Translations under genes and position numbers: made by a program | Notes under the pieces: model-generated | What the model saw: the letters and a program-made list of their open reading frames with translations, nothing else | What the model was told of the DNA's origin: nothing | Database searches by the model: none | Shown: piece by piece, positions 57,350 to 64,000 of the stretch | Layout: each line of letters starts with the position of its first letter | How positions within the stretch are numbered: position 1 is the first letter of the stretch | Assembly (NCBI RefSeq): GCF_030052815.1 | Contig: NW_026614822.1 | Location: 1 to 64,000, forward strand | Direction of reading: 5' to 3' | DNA from: Hevea brasiliensis | Taxonomy: Eukaryota; Streptophyta; Magnoliopsida; Malpighiales; Euphorbiaceae | Length of the DNA stretch: 64,000 nucleotides

Positions 57350-57967
57350 ATGAGCACAAAACAACCACCACCATCCAATATCCTTGCAAGCATACTTGAT
57401 CACAACAAAGTTGACAGACCTAATCATTCGATTGGCTAAGAAATTTGAAACTTGTCTGAACCTTGAACATATAGGATATGTTCTATATTCAAATGTTCCT
57501 GGTCCCTTACCTCCGCAGGCCACACAAGAGGAACATGATACTTTGGACAAGTGGAAGGAGCATGATATGAGAGTTAAGTGTTACATGCTTGCTTCCATGA
57601 GTAATGAGTTACGTATAAACATGAGAACATGCAGAGTGCTAGTGAGATCCTCCTTCACCTACAAGAGTTGTATGGTGAGCACAGCAGAATGCTAGGTATG
57701 AGATATCTAAACAGCTTATTCAGATGAGGATGTCCGAGGGATGTAATGTTGGGGATCATGTCCACAAGATGATTCTGATTGAGCAGCTTGGAACATCTTG
57801 ACTTCAACATGGATTTCAACTACAAACGGATTTGATCCTTCACCTTCCCGAGTCTTTTTGGGAATTTTGTGACAAATTTCCATATGACTAAACAGAATGC
57901 ACCTTAGTCGAATTACTTCCAAATACGCTCAACATGCAGTATTGCCCAAAAGAATATGCTGCAATAC
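57350..57967 (+). pseudogene. Copia J gag, broken and truncated
   Basis: Start ATG 57350 (MSTKQPPPSNILASI), as in copy I. Frameshifts near 57400 and 57450 separate it from CLNLEHIGYVLYSNVPGPLPPQ and the EEHDTLDKWKEHDMRVKCYMLAS block (57384-57695). Further damaged sequence covers the GDHVHKMI and KQNAP regions up to QKNM near 57955. From about 57968 it is replaced by gypsy integrase sequence of H. Confidence 0.83.
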
Positions 57968-58620
57968 GGTTGTTTGGATGCTAGCTTGGTAGCTATTGTT
58001 GTATGCGAATTCTGCCAGTGGGAGGTATCTATCCCAACTCCCCTCAAACTCAATGACACAACTCCTTAGTATATCCTCTAGGATCTGGATTACTCATTCT
58101 GACTGTCCATTCGTCTGGGGATGAAAAGCCGTGCTAAAGTGGAGTTGTATGCCCAAGGCTTCTTGCAACTTTTCCCAGAATCTCGATGTAAACCTTGGGT
58201 CTCGATCAGATATGATGGAAAGTGGGATTCCATGTAGTCTAACTATCTCACTGATATACAATTCTGCTAGCTACTCAAGTGAGTAGTCAGTCCTAACTAG
58301 CAGAAAATGTGCTGACTTTGTCAATCTATCCACTATCACCCACACTGCATCATGCTTCCTTTGGGTGAGAGGTAGACCACTAACAAAATCCATAGTGACC
58401 CTATCCCATTTCCTTTCAGGTACGCTTATAGGCTGTAGTAATCCTGATGGAACTTGATGCTCTGCTTTAACTTGTTGACATGTCAAACACTTAGTCACAT
58501 AGTCAGCTATATCCCTCTTCATACCAGGCCACCAATAATGAGGCTTCAAATCATTATACATTTTCGTGCTTCCCGGGTGCATAGCATTAACACTAATGTG
58601 TGCTTCTTTCAGAATACTAG
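57968..58620 (-). pseudogene. Element H integrase (C-terminus missing)
   Basis: HPGSTKMYNDLKPHYWWPGM and [12 protein letters not shown] give an intact zinc finger (58460-58582). The core shows [13 protein letters not shown] (first Asp), [13 protein letters not shown] (second Asp, near 58190) and [10 protein letters not shown] with the catalytic Glu (near 58110), directly followed by a TGA stop that replaces an Arg codon. All three catalytic residues are thus readable. It ends at NNSYQASIQ, where C continues to the GPY/F domain and chromodomain. Confidence 0.88.
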
Positions 58621-59290
58621 TCTTGATTCCCCATCATCCGTACACACACTCTTCCTCTGTAGTACAGACACCCATCTGTTTTCACCTCATATTTAGTTTC
58701 CCTCCCCTCAGGAATTTTACCCATTATGGCCATTAGTTTTTCATCTGCCCTCTGCCCATCTTGTATCTACTGTAGCAGGGTTGGCCTCACTTGCAACTCA
58801 GCCAAAATAGCTCCATCTTGAGCTAAGGACAGATAGGCATTGAGTGATCTTAAGGCATGATGGACTTTGCTCGAGCATCGGCACTACATTTGCCTTCCCG
58901 GGATGATAATCTATCACACAATCATAGTCCTTTAGGAACTCAATCCATTGCCTGCATAAGATTGAGCTCATGCAGGTTAGTAAATATTTTAGACTCTTGT
59001 GGTCTGTATAGATGTAGCATTTTTCACCATATAAATAATGCCTCTATATCTTCAGTGAGAAGATAATTGCTGCTAACTCCAGGTCATGTGTAAGGTAGTT
59101 CTGTTCATGTGGCCTTAACTGCCTGGAAGCATAGGCGACCACTTTCCCCTCTTGCATCAATACACACCTAGTCCATTATGTGAGGCATCACTTTAGACCA
59201 CAAAGTCTTTTCCACGAATTGGTTGTGTTAACACTGGTGCTGTCCAGCATAGCCTTGACCCCTCAAAAGCGGCTTGGCACTTATGCGTTC
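58621..59290 (-). pseudogene. Element H RNase H and spacer (fragmented)
   Basis: Fragments in several frames match [24 protein letters not shown] sequence near 59090-59150, YTDHKSLKY near 58990-59020, [16 protein letters not shown] near 58900-58940 and the spacer [20 protein letters not shown] near 58780-58850. Indels interrupt it at roughly 58860, 58960 and 59170-59270. Confidence 0.78.
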
Positions 59291-59990
59291 AGTCAAATTT
59301 CACATTCTTGTGTAACAACTTGGTCATTGGAGCTGCTATAAGAGAGAACCCCTTCACAAATCTTATAATACCCACTAGCCCCAAAAACTTGACCTCTGTT
59401 GTATTTCTGGGAGGCTTCCATTCCATCACTGCTTCTATCTTTTTGGGATCTACTCTAATCTCCTCAGTTGACACTATGTGTCCAAGGAATGCAATCTCAT
59501 TCAACCAAAAGTCACACTTGGACAACTTAGCATACAACTCCTTTTCTCTCAATATTTGCAGAACAATCCTTAAATGTTCATCATGTTCTTCCCTGGTCTT
59601 GGAATATACCAGAATATTATCAATGAAGACCACTACAAACCGATCTAAGTATGGATGGATGAAGATCACGGTTCATAAGGTCCATAAATGCTCTTTGGTG
59701 CATTTGTTAACCCAAGCAGCATCACTAGAAATTCATAGTGCCCATACCGGGTTCTGAATGCAGTTTTGGACACATCTGCATCCTTTACCCTCAATTGATG
59801 ATACCCTGATCTGAGATCAATTTTTGAAAATACACCGGCTCCTTTCAACTGATCAAACAGATCGTCGATTCTAGGCAATGGATATTTGTTCTTCCACGAT
59901 TACTTTGTTCAAGCCATTAATCAATACACAATCTCAAGGTTCCATCCTTCTTCTTAACAAATAGTCTGGAGCTCCCCATGGTGACACCTT
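59289..59990 (-). pseudogene. Element H reverse transcriptase (catalytic Asp mutated)
   Basis: [20 protein letters not shown] and [10 protein letters not shown] at 59666-59878; a frameshift in the FGLTNAP block; then [14 protein letters not shown] at 59289-59669, where the second Asp of the FIDD box is Asn (GAT to AAT), and [19 protein letters not shown]. The N-terminal VSPWGAP block is at about 59970-59990. Without the Asp it could not polymerise even if the frame were whole. Confidence 0.88.
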
Positions 59991-60643
59991 TGGGCGTATG
60001 AACCCCTTATCAAGCAACTCTTGCAACTGAGTTTTCAACTCCCTTAATTCAGTGGGTGCCATCCTATAAGGAGCAATAGAAATGGGTGCTGTACCCGGCA
60101 TTACCTCAATAGCAAACTTGACTTCCCTTTCTGGTGGTAAACCAGGCAATTCCTCAGGAAACACATTTGGGAAGTCTCTTACTGTGGGTATATTACACAG
60201 GTTTGGCTTAGCTTGCCTACTATCAACCACGTGTGCCAGGTAAGCTTCACAACCTTTTCTCATCAATCTTCTTGCAACTATGGCTGAGATAACATTGGAC
60301 AGAAAATCTGTCCTTTCACCCAAAACAGTGATCTCATTACCTCGAAGTTTTGAGAAATTCTCTTCAATTTGCAATCAACTATTGCCTGATGATGTGACAA
60401 CTAGTCCATTCCCAAAATCACATCAAACTCGTGGAAGGGCAACTCAATTAGGTCTGCCGAGAATTCATACCCCTGAATCCTTAATGGGCAACCTTTATAC
60501 ACCTTATTCACTACCACACTGTGACCTAGTGGGTTTGTGACCAGAATGTCTTGATCACTCTCCTCTACTGGAACTCCCCTCTCTATGGGTAGTCTGATGC
60601 AAATGTAGGAATGAGTGGATCCTAGATCCACCAATGCATGCAC
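59934..60643 (-). pseudogene. Element H aspartic protease and RT linker
   Basis: 60401-60643: HALVDLGSTHSYICIRLPIE, the active site in a D-L-G-S form, and ELPFHEFDVILGMD, the second conserved block. A frameshift near 60390 leads to 59934-60374: GNEITVLGERTDFLSNVISA, YLAHVVDSR, FPNVFPEELPGLPPEREV, YRMAPTELRELKTQL and KGFIRPKVSPWGAP. The best preserved copy of this region in the C family. Confidence 0.88.
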
Positions 60644-61938
60644 AGAAGTGTTGTAGAGGGAAAACGTATCCCTGATGACATCCGGAGCATCTTGCTCCTC
60701 CTGAGCTCTGATGGCATAGGCCCTGGGTGGTATTCTAGTATCTAGCCTTTCAGCTGACTTGGATGCAGGCCTCAGTGATGGACCAACTACCTCAGGTTTA
60801 CCAGGCTTCCTACCCCTTTGTGGTGCAGGAGCAGGTCTGTCAGTTTGTGTTGGAGCAACAGTAGTAGTCCTCTTTGGACAATTCTTGATGCAGTGTTACG
60901 CCGATCCACACCATAAGCATGCCAGGTCACTGCCAACAATCCCCCTTATGCCGCCAGCGGTATTGACAAGCGAGAAGATCTTTGGGGCTGGTCCCTAAAC
61001 ACCGTCCACTGGAGGCTGCTCATTGATGGTGTGGGTGGCCTCTCTAGGTGTGAACTACAGTGCAGGCCCACTGAGACTTGCCACGACCATGTGGTGATCT
61101 GAACTACTGGCGGGAGGACCCTTACTCTTTTACTAGGAGCGAGAAAATGCACTGGGTGACCACGACCCCTCTTCTCTGTCTTTCCCTTCTATTTTGTTCA
61201 TTGATTACGACCCTTTCCACTTTTGATCGCATCTACCGGTTTAGAAAAATCATGATCTCTAGTCTTTGTGATCATAACTTTGATGTTGTCATTGAGCCCT
61301 TCTTCAAACCGTCTACACCTCTCTGCCTCTGTGGGACTATCTCCCTCCCATCTGGCTCGGTCGACAAACTCACGCTCATACTCGACCAGCGACAAGCTGT
61401 TTACATCTCAAGCGATAAATTCCCTTCTTCGCTCTTCTAAATACTCTTTGCTAATATATATCTTCCTGAACTCTGTGAGGAAGAATTCCCAGGTGATCCA
61501 TTCAGGTTGCACCTCACTGGTTACTATGTCCCACCACTGATATGCATCATCCTGAAGTAGGGACACAACACCCACCAGGTTCTGCTCGGGGGTGTAATTT
61601 AGCTGTTTCAGCACTCTGATGGTTCTATCCAACCAATTTCCTGCAGCCATGGGATCATCTTCCCTCTTCCCAAAGAAGTCCACAGCCTCATGCCTCCTCA
61701 ATTTCTCCAGATGAGATTTCTGTGGTGCTGGTGGAGGTTGTGGTTGCCGTTGTGGTGGTGAAATTACCCCCATCATTTACCGGTAAAACTCGATCATTTG
61801 TTGAAATAGTGCAAACTGAGGTTGGGCATGTGCCCCAGCTGCTGGTGGAGCAGATTCTCCCTAGCCCCCAGACTCAGCCCTTGGTGGAGCATGACCCTCC
61901 ACCTCTTCATCAACTGCTCTTTGCGAAGCAGGATCCAT
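60644..61938 (-). pseudogene. Element H gag (fragmented)
   Basis: Starts at ATG 61938 (MDPASQRAVDEEVEG), same as C. 61408-61776 holds the capsid core: KSHLEKLRRHEAVDFFGKRE, NWLDRTIRVLKQLNY, DDAYQWWDIV and TWEFFLTEFRKIYIS; then SLVEYEREFVDRARWEG and CRRFEEGLNDNIKVM (61198-61395). The zinc knuckle near 60875-60920 reads CLWCGSA, a stop, HCIKNC. Stops at about 61863 and 61780 in the N-terminal part. Confidence 0.87.
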
Positions 61939-62047
61939 ATCCTATTCAAAATAACAAAACAAATAGATCTGCATCAATGTCACCTCAACACTTACAAATG
62001 CAATGCAATGGTATGTACTCTATCTAGGCCCAGAAACACCTAAACCA

Positions 62048-62060
62048 ATGCTCTAATACC
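62048..62060 (-). other. Element H primer-binding site, one base changed
   Basis: Minus-strand TGGTATTAGAGCA; the C-to-T change would weaken pairing with initiator-Met tRNA. Confidence 0.85.
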
Positions 62061-62066
62061 ACTAAA

Positions 62067-64000
62067 TGTGACACCCCTTACCCGTCTACAGTGTAGCCGA
62101 ACAAGTTATGTCACTCAGTATGCCGGAGCACCAATTTATGTTTCTATTAGAATTTATCCCTTTAAAATTTATTTATTTTCAATTTTGCTAAATCTGAATT
62201 TATTTGCAAATTTTATAGAAAATCCGGCAGACTGCCGGCTGTAAATTGGAAAAACAGTTCTTCTGAACCTGTTTAAAAACACTTTAAAAATAATTCCCAA
62301 ATCCAAACTCCATTATACACATTCAAGTCAATCTCAAACTTTCAATCTCAAATCACAATACTATTTTCAAAATATATATCTTCAATACATCACAAAAACA
62401 ATATACACAAATCATTCTCAACATTTCATTTATCAACATACAAAATGTAGAAAGTCTCAATAATATGAAATTTCATATATTTACATTAATACATAATTAC
62501 AGGAGTTGATAGTTACAATCCAAACTAATACAAAATGCAAAATACAAAAGGGCTACCTATAGTCCTAATGTCCTACCATATGCGGTCTGGATGTGAGGTG
62601 ACTACGGACCGGATGCGACTCTGAAGGCCCACCCGTCGATGTCTCTTTGGGCTCCCGGCTAGGTCTCGATGCACCTGCGTGGCAAAAGCAACGCTAAGCA
62701 ATTCTACTTAGTGGTGACAATATAAAATAAAATAAAATGAAATAAAAATAAATATACGAGAATGTATGTTTACGATTTTGAAGTAGACTTAATTTACGCT
62801 ATTAATTGCGGTATTATCCATTTAAATTTCTGTAAGGTTTATTATCATTGCCCAAGTAACCCATACTAGTTGGTGGGTGGATAAATGGGTGGCGGCCTTT
62901 GGGTACTAAGTACCTTGGACCATCACACCATCGGTCACATTGTGTCTCCCGGTGTACAACAGAACAGCTAATAAGCTGTAATAATTATCAGGGTCAAAAC
63001 CCAAGCATATCAACTCAAATAACATAGCCCAAGGCTATTATTTCCTGAGAATGGCATGGGAAAGCCATGAAACACGAGAATGACATGAAGCCATATGCGA
63101 TCACTACTTGGAACCCTATTGGTATGCCAAGCTATCCAAACCAATCTTGCTAGGTATTCTAGGGCATATTACATTTTTAAGTTTTATAATTTTTGAATTT
63201 CAAGTTTTGGTGTTACTATTTACTTCATTAGACAACCAAAATGTTGACTTTTGCATAGAGAATAGGTACATTGGTTTTAATATTCTCAACATACCACATT
63301 TTGCATTCAAAATTTCTTGGTATTGGTTGCCAATACCATTTCTAAGTTAAAGTTAATTGAGCAGAATTTTCAGTTTTATACCTTATTTTACTATTCCATT
63401 AGTCATTTTTGCAGTGGGAATTTGACAAAATGATCAACGTGAAAGTTGTTCTTTGTTTTGTCTAGTTGAATTTCCTTTTTTGAATCACTCCATTTGGAGT
63501 TTTGTAGCTCAAGTTATGGTCCAAAAACCACAACTGGCCGGATTGAAATTTTTCTGGGCAAACCATATCTGATCACGATGAGCAGTGGCGCAACTCACTT
63601 GTTGGAGAGGTTTTGCTCATAATTTGGGGTAGGTTTCTTCATAAAAGTTGTTGGTCTATATCTCAGCTTATTGATGGTAAAATTTCAGGTCAATTGGACC
63701 ATTCTACACTGAGTTATGGCCAAATGAACAATCACTGTTCATTTGGTCATTCTGCAAAATAGACTGCAGTTCACCGGGATTGGGGCAAGCTTTTGGTCCA
63801 CTTGGTTTGGTTTTATGGGCATGATTTCTTCACCAAAGTTGTGCCATTATGTGTCTATTTTCATTTCCAATTGGCCTTGCACCAATTAAACCTCTACAAT
63901 TCATGTTATGGCTGCCCAAACCTCCTGGACTCAAGTCCAGTGCGAGTCACTCCATTCTGCGAGTCACTTTCATAGCAGCCACATCAAACCCAATCCCATC
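62067..64000 (-). repeat. Element H 5' LTR (partial, at least 1,934 bp)
   Basis: Starts TGTGACACCCC at 62067 and is cut by the window end. It shows the family block (63111-63170, with TTGGTATGCCAA in place of the perfect palindrome), the double hairpin (62678-62711) and two modules (about 63480-63725). An open frame at 63108-63350 is antisense and shared with C LTRs; I do not call it a gene. Confidence 0.9.
62678..62711 (-). other. Conserved LTR double hairpin, element H
   Basis: CTAAG/CTTAG stem (62694-62711) next to a seven-pair stem with one mismatch and a TTTT loop (62678-62693), about 630 nt from the LTR end. Confidence 0.72.

Larger units (their letters stand above)
53510..57967 (+). 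mobile_element. Copia copy J: LTR, leader and start of gag
   Basis: Plus-strand Ty1/copia element of the same family as copy I: LTR 53510-55592, primer site 55595, long leader and a broken gag to about 57967, where element H sequence begins. Protease, integrase, RT and 3' LTR are absent. It lies head to head with copy I. Confidence 0.87.
57968..64000 (-). mobile_element. Element H: chromovirus of the C family, 3' end missing
   Basis: Minus-strand gag-pol from 61938 down to integrase at 57968 with 5' LTR from 62067 past the window end. The integrase C-terminus, chromodomain, polypurine tract and 3' LTR are absent; the sequence changes to copia J gag at about 57968. Gag, protease and the LTR are close to element C. 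Confidence 0.88.

Overview
This window is plant nuclear DNA made almost entirely of nested LTR retrotransposons; I see no host gene, rRNA or tRNA gene. The coding remnants are Ty3/gypsy gag-pol with C-terminal chromodomains (chromovirus, probably Tekay/Del-like), one Athila-type Ty3/gypsy element, and two Ty1/copia copies. Long LTRs (about 3-4 kb), initiator-Met primer sites and decay dominated by C-to-T/G-to-A changes suggest pericentromeric or other heterochromatin of a eudicot. Euphorbiaceae is a guess, not a determination.

The layout can be unwound from target-site duplications (TSDs) and interrupted reading frames. Ground layer: copia copy I (minus), now in pieces at 6218-7358, 51620-52559 and 53394-53509. 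Athila-like element A (minus, cut by the window start) sits in its integrase, with LTR 4597-6217. Chromovirus B (plus, 7359-51619) sits in its gag, so the two halves of that gag are now 44 kb apart. B is itself hit four times: complete element C (minus, 9743-20713) and solo LTR D (plus, 21767-24828) in its 5' LTR, solo LTR E (plus, 26559-30261) at the start of its reverse transcriptase, and complete element F (minus, 31149-46338) in its RNase H. F in turn carries solo LTR G (36055-40517) in its reverse transcriptase. Right of B lie the rest of copia I, an LTR fragment K (52560-53393), a second copia copy J in the opposite orientation (53510-about 57967), and element H (minus, about 57968 to past the window end), which lacks its 3' part.

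C, D, E, F and G have perfect 5-bp TSDs (CACTT, AGATG, AGCTG, ATGTC, GGATA); B has TGTTG/TGTTA. C, D, G and H form one LTR family, E and F a second, B a third; K is close to B and E/F. All share TGTNACACC...GGTGTNACA-type ends.

No element looks autonomous: every gag-pol frame carries stops or frameshifts. The most interesting signal is in the LTRs. Across all three families, two back-to-back hairpins with compensating base changes lie about 620-660 nt from the LTR 3' end. Each LTR also holds three diverged copies of a roughly 100-nt module, and two families share TGACATCA-type promoter motifs about 530-570 nt from the LTR start. Copia J adds a G-box array in its LTR and a 34-bp hairpin repeat array in its leader.
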